Positions 18,221 to 25,112 of a stretch of DNA of 64,000 bases are shown piece by piece. The position numbers and the translations under genes were made by a program. The stretch lies in the NCBI GenBank assembly GCA_018820315.1, contig JAHJOQ010000060.1, positions 1 to 64,000 of the forward strand. The letters run 5' to 3'. The notes under the pieces are model-generated. The model had not been told where the DNA came from and made no database searches. It was given only the letters and a program-made list of their open reading frames with translations. Numbering within the stretch: the first letter of the stretch is position 1; each line of letters begins with the position of its first letter. The stretch is from Candidatus Zixiibacteriota bacterium (GTDB lineage Bacteria; Zixibacteria; MSB-5A5; JAABVY01; JAHJOQ01).

Positions 18221-18502
18221 TTACCAGGAGTGAGAGATCGCCCCTGGTGTACAAGCAACGACACAAGGTAGCGGCTGTCGATCGGAAACAGGCTTACAGG
18301 GAGAGCAATCGTATTTCAGTTTCTTGCGCTCATCCTCTTTTATTGCCGCCACCTCATCATCATAATCATCAACAATAATCTCGAATAACCCCGCCGGGCA
18401 GGCGCCAACGCAGCCGCGATGAGTACATTCGATGCAAAGATCGGTGTTGATGGTTATGAAAAACTCACCGCTGCCATCCATATACCCATAATTGGCTTTC
18501 AC
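18221..18502 (-). CDS. bzdM: 2[4Fe-4S] ferredoxin, benzoyl-CoA reductase electron donor (BzdM-like)
   Basis: A 93-residue ferredoxin with two cysteine groups, CIECTHRGCVGACPAG (residues 23-38) and CSPCKPVSDRQPLPCVVAC in the second half. The second group has an enlarged loop between its cysteines. Ferredoxins encoded next to class I benzoyl-CoA reductases carry low-potential electrons to the ATPase module. It overlaps the end of bzdQ by 4 bp and precedes the BzdV-like gene, matching the bzdQ-M order of Azoarcus. Both the position and the cysteine pattern support the call. Confidence 0.85.
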   Translation of the reverse strand: MKANYGYMDGSGEFFITINTDLCIECTHRGCVGACPAGLFEIIVDDYDDEVAAIKEDERKKLKYDCSPCKPVSDRQPLPCVVACTPGAISHSW

Positions 18503-19386
18503 TGTGCAACCTTCTTCCGCTGCTTCTCAACTAACGCTTTCGCAAAGAGAGCGGCGCCAAGTGCCCCGGCAATCTGAGTGTCATACTTGGATTTCAGTGA
18601 TGTGAGATTCAGTTCCCTTTCCAGTCGGACAACTACCCCGCTGTTCTTGGCAATACCGCCGGTTATTGCGAAGTCCTTTTCGACTCCGATTCGCTCGAGA
18701 AGCGAGACCACCCGATGTGCCATTGCAGAGCAGTATGCAGCCAGAACCCGCTTTTTCGACCACCCCTCGCGTAACAGGGATGATGCCTCGGACTTGGCAA
18801 ACACCACACAGGTCGAGGAAACCGGTGGCGGCTCATCATCGACATCCAACGATAAGTCACCCACTTCCTCGACAGGGACTGCCAGTAGATCAGCGAAAAC
18901 CTCCATGCCTCTACCGGTGCCGGCAGCACATTTGTCATTCATCAGGAAATTGGTGACCTTGCCTTTCTCGTCGCAGCGGATCGCCTTGCAGTCTTGGCCT
19001 CCCATGTCCAGGATAGTCCGAACAGTCGGACCATACATGAGGTTACCGCCACGACCGTGACATGCGATCTCTGTTATCGCCCGATCGGCAAAAGGGACAT
19101 TCACACGACCGTAACCGGTTCCCACCGTGTAATGGATATCGTCCAATGTCAAACCGGTGTTTTCCAGAGCCCAGTCCATAGCTTTTCGCGAACTATCTGG
19201 GCTATCGGAGCCGGTACGCATATTTGAGTAAGCGTAAAGCTTACCGTCCACTATCACGACCGCCTGAGAACTGACGGAACCGACATCTACTCCGGCGGAA
19301 ATTGTCTCAGCGCCCTTGGGATTGATGGTCTCATCACGCCAATTGTATTCTTTCCAACGCCAAAATTCCTTCTTATCTTCCGACAT
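18499..19386 (-). CDS. bzdQ: Benzoyl-CoA reductase ATPase subunit BzdQ-like
   Basis: A 295-residue BadF/BcrA-type ATPase. Before the ATPase fold there is an N-terminal extension of about 28 residues with FWRWKEYNWRDE, typical of the larger of the two ATPase subunits. The phosphate loop is GVDVGSVSSQAVV (about 32-44), and the cluster cysteines are in NDKCAAGTGRG and SSTCVVFAKSE. With BzdP it forms the heterodimer that hydrolyses ATP and drives electrons from ferredoxin to the BzdNO catalytic module. It overlaps bzdP by a single base and the ferredoxin gene by 4 bp. Confidence 0.88.
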   Translation of the reverse strand: MSEDKKEFWRWKEYNWRDETINPKGAETISAGVDVGSVSSQAVVIVDGKLYAYSNMRTGSDSPDSSRKAMDWALENTGLTLDDIHYTVGTGYGRVNVPFADRAITEIACHGRGGNLMYGPTVRTILDMGGQDCKAIRCDEKGKVTNFLMNDKCAAGTGRGMEVFADLLAVPVEEVGDLSLDVDDEPPPVSSTCVVFAKSEASSLLREGWSKKRVLAAYCSAMAHRVVSLLERIGVEKDFAITGGIAKNSGVVVRLERELNLTSLKSKYDTQIAGALGAALFAKALVEKQRKKVAQ

Positions 19387-20159
19387 CAGTGGCTCCTTTC
19401 GCCAGCGATAATCGCAGCCCCCAGCGCTCCAACATAATCCGGATCTTCCGGGACGATCACCTGGGTTTCGAGTCCACGGTTTAAAGCGTCCACGAATCCA
19501 GGATTGTGCGAGACACCACCGATCAGAGCTACTTCCTTGTTAATCCCTACCCGTCGGACCATGGAGACAATGCGACTGGCAATCGCGTCGTGAACCGCCT
19601 TGGCAATATCGTGCTTGGGTGTCTTGGCATGGACCAGCGACACCACCTCGCTTTCGGCAAAAACAGCGCACTGAGCATTCATCGGGATCGTCTTGTCCGA
19701 CTTCAATGATAGTTGGCCGAATTCCTCAAGAGACACATCCAGAGCGCGCGACATCGCCTCAGCAAAGGCGCCCGCTCCGGCGGCACATTTCTCGTTAACG
19801 GCAAGATCAACCACCTTACCGTTAGCATCTATCTTGATACCCCTGCCTTCTTCAGCACCGATGTCGATGATAGTCTGTATGCCCTCGAGCAGATGGACGA
19901 CTCCTCTGGCAGCAGCGCTGACATCAGTAACGTCGGAGCTTATGTTTGGCGCGACTTTTCTACCGGCGCCGGTCGAGGTGATGTGATCCATAGCTGATAT
20001 CTCTATGCCGGAATCTGTAGCGGCCTTTTCAAGACACTTTTCGGCTGCAGCTACAGGTTCAAAACCAGTAGCACCAATTGCCTTGCCCCGGATCACTCCG
20101 TCCTTTAAGACGACTACCTTCACATATTTGGAGCCCATGTCTATTCCAGCAGTGATCAT
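19386..20159 (-). CDS. bzdP: Benzoyl-CoA reductase ATPase subunit BzdP-like
   Basis: About 257 residues from the ATG at 20159, which follows a perfect GAGGAGG; the longer frame to 20213 lacks such a site. ASKHA ATPase motifs: GIDMGSKYVKVV at the N-terminus, DIGAEEGRGIK (where relatives read DIGGQD-K), and cluster cysteines in NEKCAAGAGAF and NAQCAVFAESE. Paired with BzdQ it supplies ATP-dependent electron activation for benzoyl-CoA reduction in the cytoplasm. The DIGAEE variant in place of DIGGQD is also the mark that separates the P subunit from Q and from the third ATPase at 8484-9272. Confidence 0.86.
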   Translation of the reverse strand: MITAGIDMGSKYVKVVVLKDGVIRGKAIGATGFEPVAAAEKCLEKAATDSGIEISAMDHITSTGAGRKVAPNISSDVTDVSAAARGVVHLLEGIQTIIDIGAEEGRGIKIDANGKVVDLAVNEKCAAGAGAFAEAMSRALDVSLEEFGQLSLKSDKTIPMNAQCAVFAESEVVSLVHAKTPKHDIAKAVHDAIASRIVSMVRRVGINKEVALIGGVSHNPGFVDALNRGLETQVIVPEDPDYVGALGAAIIAGERSH

Positions 20160-20212
20160 TATTCCTCCTCTAATTAGATCCTTGGCTCTGACTGAGTCTG
20201 TAACCTGGCACA

Positions 20213-21538
20213 CTAACTGGACTGTACAGCACCGGCAGGTTTGTCCAACATCTTCATGCCCAGGGTCTCCATGAAAGAGTCGATTCTCGACACCACTCGT
20301 TTCTCATCGAATTCCCGCTCATCTCCCATATTGCCTTCGAAAGTCATGACCGGCACTCCAGCTTCCGCGATGCCGATTCTGTTTTCCATAATTCCACAGG
20401 AGAGACCTTCACATCCTCTGTTCAGGTGCAGCATGACGCCGTCCACTTGCCATTGCTTGACGATCTGCAGCATCATCTCCGTCTTGAGATTTGGATCATA
20501 GAAATGTTGCCATTCAGGCTTAGAGAGATTCCAATCAGCCAGAACCCGCAATGCTTCGTCCCTGCTCGTGATTTTCTTACCCTTCTGCATCGGCGTTGTT
20601 CTCGGCCCCCAACTACCGTCAGGTTTACTTTCCCAGATGCCAATCAAGCCAAAGGTATATAGAGACCCAATAGAGACGGCGCCGAATTGCTCAAGGTAAC
20701 GAAAGACTTTGAGGAAACCCCATGGCGGCTGTGTATCCGACATCAGTCTGCATCTTTCGTCGGGTATGGCGGCAATCTGGTTGTCGACGCGATACTTGAC
20801 TTCGTCGCGAAGCTCCTCATAGAAATCCGCTATTTCTTTGGAATGCTTGGCCAAAGTGCCATGGACGTAGAGAGAATACATCGTCTTTTCATCCAGAGGC
20901 GCGGGCTTGGCCATATTGAGGCAGCATACCTCAGCCCACGCAGACGTGCATCGGGTTTCGTTTTCTACCGCCTCGATCAAGAGTTCGTCCTGATACTTGC
21001 GCCCGGTGATTTTCTCCAGCCACTCGATCGATTCGTGCATCTGATTAACAACAAACATCAACCTGTTCTCGTCCAGGTCTTTGTAAGGGCCGACCGAGAC
21101 ATCAATACAGAAATAGGGAATGTTCTTGTATTCGGCTACGTGCTGATACCACTTGCCGTGGCTGCAGCAGATATGGTCCTGGAAGCAGAAATCAGGATTA
21201 GGGTATTCTCCTCCAAAGGCATACTTGCTAAGGTACATTGATCCCCAGTAGTTTCGCATGTAGCTACAGAGGTCACGAGCCCATCCTTTCGCCTCCGCTG
21301 CTTCCAGGCATTCCAGAGACAGCTCCCGGTTGAAAGCAAGGGACGCTCCATATGGCTCGCCGGTGATGTGATAGACATCCCGGCCCAGACCTGCCGGTAT
21401 GGCGTCAAAGGCCCAAGCGCCGCCTGTCCAGCGGATACCGCCCTTACTGTGAGCCTCCTGATAGTCCTTATAATACTTGAGCCGCAATTCCTTGGCTTTC
21501 TTCCAGCACCGCAAAGGCTCAGTCTTGTACATAGTCAT
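20213..21538 (-). CDS. bzdO: Benzoyl-CoA reductase catalytic-module subunit BzdO-like
   Basis: About 441 residues from the ATG at 21538, chosen because GAGGAG lies just upstream. It belongs to the HgdB/BcrB family. Cysteine-bearing blocks are [39 protein letters not shown] and, in the C-terminal third, [16 protein letters not shown]. Together with BzdN it forms the active-site heterodimer with [4Fe-4S] clusters that reduces benzoyl-CoA to the 1,5-dienoyl-CoA by stepwise electron transfer. The stop lies 53 bp from the bzdP start. The length fits BzdO (about 450) and is larger than BzdN, as expected. Confidence 0.9.
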   Translation of the reverse strand: MTMYKTEPLRCWKKAKELRLKYYKDYQEAHSKGGIRWTGGAWAFDAIPAGLGRDVYHITGEPYGASLAFNRELSLECLEAAEAKGWARDLCSYMRNYWGSMYLSKYAFGGEYPNPDFCFQDHICCSHGKWYQHVAEYKNIPYFCIDVSVGPYKDLDENRLMFVVNQMHESIEWLEKITGRKYQDELLIEAVENETRCTSAWAEVCCLNMAKPAPLDEKTMYSLYVHGTLAKHSKEIADFYEELRDEVKYRVDNQIAAIPDERCRLMSDTQPPWGFLKVFRYLEQFGAVSIGSLYTFGLIGIWESKPDGSWGPRTTPMQKGKKITSRDEALRVLADWNLSKPEWQHFYDPNLKTEMMLQIVKQWQVDGVMLHLNRGCEGLSCGIMENRIGIAEAGVPVMTFEGNMGDEREFDEKRVVSRIDSFMETLGMKMLDKPAGAVQSS

Positions 21539-21561
21539 TGTTCTCCTCTTCGCTATTCGGA

Positions 21562-22686
21562 TCAAAACAGCTCTTCTACACCCAGCATCTCCAGAAAAGC
21601 CTCCACCCTGATTCGCATCTGTCCCACGGGCACAGTTACATCGAACTCAAGGAATAAGGTCGGGTAACCATTACTGTTGAGATAGTCTTTCAGAGGTACC
21701 ATATCGGCCTCATGTGGATCACAGAATTTCTGTTGTATGAGAATGATTCCATCGACTTTGAATTCCTTTGCGAGATTCAGGATGTGAGGCAACCTGGTAC
21801 GCTCCTCCCAATCCTTAGTCGGACAGGGCGGTCGGTTGATATACCTGGTGGCGATGTCCGGGAGCACATTGCCGGTGAACTCTGTTAGATTCCAGAAGTA
21901 GCGGGAGCCGGTGCAATGGTCATCTACCACTATAGTGCTTCCCACCGATTCCACCATCTTGACGAACTCCGTATCATCATCTTCAGATCCGACTATCATC
22001 AGACGCACTCCCGTCTCACGATCGAGCTTCCGCGACTTTAGATCCGGCAGGATGCGCGTTAGTTCAGCGTTATGTTCCTTCTTGTCAACAAAGAACGATG
22101 AGGCAACCATGACCATCGCGTCCAGGCCGGTCAGGGGAGGATTCGACTGCTTGCGCAGATCATAAACCTCGCGCATCAAACGGCGGTTCTCATTGTACAG
22201 TTCAGCCGTTTCCCGCAGTGACTCATCGGTAATCTTGCGCCCAGTCCATTTCTCCAGCGATTTCCTGAACTTCACCAACTCTTCCGAATAGTAGGAATAG
22301 GCATGATCCGTCTGAACCTTGTTTGGCATATACAGATAGAACGAATAGTCAACCGGCACATGGTTCTTCCAGGAAGTATACGACTGTCTCAAGTGTAGGC
22401 AGGATTGAGCCAGAGTGATGCCCTTCATGTAATCATATCGGCCTTTCAGCCCCTGAGCCAGGACATCGCGACAAAATGGACAGAACATGCCGAAGATGTG
22501 AGGTTCGGTGACGTCCTGCGGTTCATGAGAACCAAGCACTCTCACCGGCAGCAGCCCGGCAGCGTAGATCAGTTCCTCAGGAGCATAGCTGCAGAAGCAG
22601 CCCACCACTTCTCCATCGTTCTTAGCAAGCCAATCGCGAGCGTAATCATGGCGGTTTTCATACCAGTCAAAAAACTTTGCAAACAT
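21562..22686 (-). CDS. bzdN: Benzoyl-CoA reductase catalytic-module subunit BzdN-like
   Basis: A 374-residue HgdB/BcrC-family subunit. Cysteines that can ligate the active-site cluster appear in [18 protein letters not shown] (residues 28-45), [11 protein letters not shown] and, near the C-terminus, [12 protein letters not shown]. It pairs with BzdO as the substrate-reducing half of the ATP-dependent class I reductase. It is the first structural gene after the TetR regulator (7 bp gap), and the order N-O-P-Q-ferredoxin is that of the Azoarcus bzd cluster rather than the bcrCBAD order of Thauera. The class II BamB tungsten enzyme is absent. Confidence 0.9.
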   Translation of the reverse strand: MFAKFFDWYENRHDYARDWLAKNDGEVVGCFCSYAPEELIYAAGLLPVRVLGSHEPQDVTEPHIFGMFCPFCRDVLAQGLKGRYDYMKGITLAQSCLHLRQSYTSWKNHVPVDYSFYLYMPNKVQTDHAYSYYSEELVKFRKSLEKWTGRKITDESLRETAELYNENRRLMREVYDLRKQSNPPLTGLDAMVMVASSFFVDKKEHNAELTRILPDLKSRKLDRETGVRLMIVGSEDDDTEFVKMVESVGSTIVVDDHCTGSRYFWNLTEFTGNVLPDIATRYINRPPCPTKDWEERTRLPHILNLAKEFKVDGIILIQQKFCDPHEADMVPLKDYLNSNGYPTLFLEFDVTVPVGQMRIRVEAFLEMLGVEELF

Positions 22687-22693
22687 AACTTAC

Positions 22694-23320
22694 CTATAGC
22701 TCTTGGGATTTGTTTATTCCGTTTAGTAAGACTCTCAGGTACTGAGAGGACAACTTATTGATGTCGGAGTCCTTCTCGGGATCATACCACATATATACCC
22801 AGTTCAGCGACCCGAACAGGAAGAGAGTGGTAATATCTGTTTCATGCTTTGCTCCGCGAAGCACCTCATCGATGACTCTCCTGACAAGCTGGAAGTACTC
22901 CTGACGTATCTTGAGAACGGTCTTGTAGTACTTACCTGACAACGATTCCATTTCATGCACACAGACTCGAAATTCATCCCTGTTCTTCACGAAAAACTGG
23001 AAATGGTTATCTATAACCGCTTTCAATCGGTCCTCAGGCGAGGAACATGTTTCGAGCCTTTCCTTGAGAAGCCTCACCAGAGTTGAGAAAGAATGATGCT
23101 GAATGGCATAAAGCAATTCATCTTTACTCTTGAAATAGTAGTAAATACCGGACAGCCCGATTTTCCCCTTGGCTGCAACATCGCGAACCGAGGCTCCCGC
23201 AAAGCCGTCTCTGGCAATGACTTTCGAAGCTGCTTTCAATATCAACGACAGTCGCTTTTCGTACTTGTCATGGTGCCGTACTGAAGGCTTTGATTTTGTA
23301 CCTGATGAGTGGGTAGCCAA
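22694..23320 (-). CDS. TetR-family transcriptional regulator, probable operon repressor
   Basis: A 208-residue TetR-family protein. The N-terminal helix-turn-helix lies at about residues 45-65: FAGASVRDVAAKGKIGLSG followed by IYYYFKSKDELLYAI, the hallmark of the family. The C-terminal ligand domain is all helical. The initiation codon is TTG, preceded by AGAGGT. It is the first gene of the benzoyl-CoA operon, and its promoter carries a 16 bp palindrome over the start point, so autoregulation and control of everything downstream is likely. An acyl-CoA such as benzoyl-CoA is the expected inducer by analogy with other TetR regulators of acyl-CoA pathways, but this is inference. BzdR-type and BadR-type regulators are not present. 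Confidence 0.85.
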   Translation of the reverse strand: MATHSSGTKSKPSVRHHDKYEKRLSLILKAASKVIARDGFAGASVRDVAAKGKIGLSGIYYYFKSKDELLYAIQHHSFSTLVRLLKERLETCSSPEDRLKAVIDNHFQFFVKNRDEFRVCVHEMESLSGKYYKTVLKIRQEYFQLVRRVIDEVLRGAKHETDITTLFLFGSLNWVYMWYDPEKDSDINKLSSQYLRVLLNGINKSQEL

Positions 23321-23336
23321 TTCTGACCTCTATGAA

Positions 23337-23381
23337 TCGAACGTCCGTTCGAATAATACCGAGTATTGTCCGGCCAGTCAA
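23337..23381 (-). promoter_or_regulatory. Sigma-70 promoter with abutting TetR-type operator
   Basis: On the minus strand, TTGACT (23376-23381) and TATTAT (23353-23358) are separated by exactly 17 bp. Directly downstream of the -10 box lies the perfect inverted repeat TCGAACG-TC-CGTTCGA (23337-23352), which covers the expected start point. A bound dimer there would block the polymerase. The TetR gene begins 17 bp further on, so this single promoter appears to govern the regulator and the bzd operon behind it. Confidence 0.8.
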
Positions 23382-23449
23382 GTAGAAAATGGAGGATAAT
23401 CGAAATTTACCGTGTTGCAGTGTTTCTGCAGCCGAGAAAGCTGAAAACT

Positions 23450-23474
23450 CTGTCAGGTGAAACTCACCCGACAG
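23450..23474. promoter_or_regulatory. Imperfect inverted repeat between the two divergent promoters
   Basis: CTGTCAGGTGA, spacer AAC, TCACCCGACAG: 11 bp arms with a single A/C mismatch. It lies about 70 bp upstream of both the hcr-type promoter (23526-23554) and the TetR promoter, so it could be a binding site for an activator of either unit. It has no T-run and is unlikely to be a terminator. Its spacing and sequence differ from the TetR operator. Confidence 0.45.
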
Positions 23475-23525
23475 TACGGCTGGATACATCTGACGAAACC
23501 ACAGACTCCGACAGTCAGTTTGCCG

Positions 23526-23554
23526 TTGCCAAACAGATTAAATGCTTCTATATT
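23526..23554 (+). promoter_or_regulatory. Sigma-70 promoter for the molybdenum hydroxylase operon
   Basis: TTGCCA (23526-23531), 17 bp spacer, TATATT (23549-23554): five of six matches in each box. It lies 60 bp upstream of the FAD-subunit start and is divergent from the TetR promoter. Confidence 0.65.
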
Positions 23555-23613
23555 TCAGATTCTGAATGTTGAGGATGAGTAGTAGACGGATTCAGTGAAA
23601 TTGGTGACCGTAG

Positions 23614-24648
23614 ATGATTCTTCCCCGTTTTGATGTCCTCGTACCGGAAACGGTGGATGAAGCTTGCGCCATGCTATCCGACCATGCCGATGAAGGTGTG
23701 CGTCTCTTAGCCGGTGGCACCGACCTTCTTGTAGACCTGCGGCGCCCGATTATTCCCCAGCATGTGCCCCGGTGTGACGGTTGCCCGACCCATCCGGAGG
23801 GAAGAGTTCTCTCTACGACCGAATGCGCACCATCTGATACTGATCCACTCATGGCTTCGGGTGGTTCTATCAGAACGGCCCTGGAGGATCCCCGACATGC
23901 GGCTCCTGCATACCTCGTGTCTCTACACAAACTGGATCAGCTAAGAGGTATTGAACGGCTGGCGGACGGTGGCATGAGAATCGGTGCTCTGACATCAATC
24001 AGTGAAATCGAGCGTTCACCTGATGTCCGTGAAGGTTGGACGGCCCTCGCTGAGGGTGCGGACAGCTTAGGTAGCCCGCTTGTACGAAACCGCGGCACCC
24101 TGGGCGGGAATATTGCCAACGCGCGTCCTGCTGCCGACATGGCTGTACCGACGATAGCTCTGGGCGGAACGCTGACATTAAGAGGATCATCGGGAACACG
24201 CAATATCCCGGCGAAGGATTTTCCAAGAGGGCCCGGACTCTCGGTCATAAAGCAGGATGAGATACTGACCGACATTCACTATCCGCCTCCTGTGCCGTAT
24301 TCCGGGAGCGCCTACTATAAGCTTGCCAATCGTAAGGCACTCGAAATCTCCACAGTGGGTGTTGCTGTCTGGCTTACACTGAAGGAGCCGGGTGGTCCCG
24401 TGGCTGATGTACAGGTCGCCCTTGGTGCCGCAGGACCTGTTCCTATTCTGGCTGAGTCAGTGCGGGGAGTCCTGATCGGAAAAGTACCGAATGAGGAAAC
24501 CCTTCTGCGAGCCGCACGGGCGGCCGCTGGAGATTCACGTCCCATTGATGATCACCGTGGTTCGGCCTGGTACCGAGTGCAGATGGTTGAACAACTTACG
24601 CTGCGTCTGTTGAGAGCAGTGCTCAAGCGAATTCAAGAGGGTCAATGA
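23614..24648 (+). CDS. FAD-binding (medium) subunit of a xanthine dehydrogenase-family enzyme; 4-hydroxybenzoyl-CoA reductase beta candidate
   Basis: A 344-residue CoxM/HcrB-type flavoprotein. The FAD loop AGGTDLL is at residues 33-39 and the second FAD block LVRNRGTLGGNIANARPAADM is near 155-175. Between them, at about residues 53-96, is an extra stretch with C54, C57 and C71 that ordinary members lack. In Thauera HcrB a cysteine-bearing insertion that binds a [4Fe-4S] cluster sits near residues 122-155, a different place. The gene overlaps the small subunit by 4 bp. With the two following genes it makes the usual three-subunit enzyme; reductive dehydroxylation of 4-hydroxybenzoyl-CoA to benzoyl-CoA is inferred from the neighbouring bzd operon. 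Confidence 0.8.
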   Translation: MILPRFDVLVPETVDEACAMLSDHADEGVRLLAGGTDLLVDLRRPIIPQHVPRCDGCPTHPEGRVLSTTECAPSDTDPLMASGGSIRTALEDPRHAAPAYLVSLHKLDQLRGIERLADGGMRIGALTSISEIERSPDVREGWTALAEGADSLGSPLVRNRGTLGGNIANARPAADMAVPTIALGGTLTLRGSSGTRNIPAKDFPRGPGLSVIKQDEILTDIHYPPPVPYSGSAYYKLANRKALEISTVGVAVWLTLKEPGGPVADVQVALGAAGPVPILAESVRGVLIGKVPNEETLLRAARAAAGDSRPIDDHRGSAWYRVQMVEQLTLRLLRAVLKRIQEGQ

Positions 24649-25112
24649 AGAAAATAGTATCAGTCACTGTTAATGGCGTCCTGCATGAGCTTGCAGTAGA
24701 ACCCCGCCGCACACTCCTTGAGCTGTTGCGCGAGAATCTCGGTTTGACCGGGACCAAGAAGGGATGCGGAATCGGCGACTGCGGCACGTGCACGGTGCTT
24801 CTGGACGGTGTTGCCACGTTTAGCTGTCTGACACTGGCCATTCAGGCAGATGGATGTTCTGTCGAGACCGTTGAAGGGCTGGCAAGAGACGGTAAGCTGA
24901 GTCGTTTGCAGCAGGCATTCGTCGACCACGGCGCTATTCAATGCGGCTTTTGTTCGCCCGGTATGTTGATGACGGCTACTGAACTGCTACGACGCAGCAA
25001 CAATCCCAACGAACAGGACATCCGCAGGGCGATTTCCGGCAATCTCTGTCGTTGCACCGGCTACCAGAAGATTGTCGAGGCTATCAAGGCTGCTTCAGAG
25101 GATACATTATGA
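24645..25112 (+). CDS. [2Fe-2S] small subunit of xanthine dehydrogenase-family enzyme; 4-hydroxybenzoyl-CoA reductase gamma candidate
   Basis: A 155-residue protein with two [2Fe-2S] domains. The plant-type ferredoxin motif GCGIGDCGTCTVLLDG is at about residues 41-56 with the fourth cysteine at FSCLTL. The helical C-terminal domain has IQCGFCSPGM and NLCRCTGYQKIV. It moves electrons between the molybdenum site and FAD. Its length and motifs are standard for HcrC/CoxS. Stop and start codons overlap as ATGA with the large-subunit gene, showing translational coupling. Confidence 0.9.
   Translation: MKKIVSVTVNGVLHELAVEPRRTLLELLRENLGLTGTKKGCGIGDCGTCTVLLDGVATFSCLTLAIQADGCSVETVEGLARDGKLSRLQQAFVDHGAIQCGFCSPGMLMTATELLRRSNNPNEQDIRRAISGNLCRCTGYQKIVEAIKAASEDTL

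Noticed and set aside
9303-22686. Class II (BamB-I, tungsten) benzoyl-CoA reductase
   Set aside because: No aldehyde-oxidoreductase-type BamB or HdrA-like BamE sequence is present; the reductase genes are HgdB-family subunits with ASKHA ATPases, i.e. the ATP-dependent class I type.
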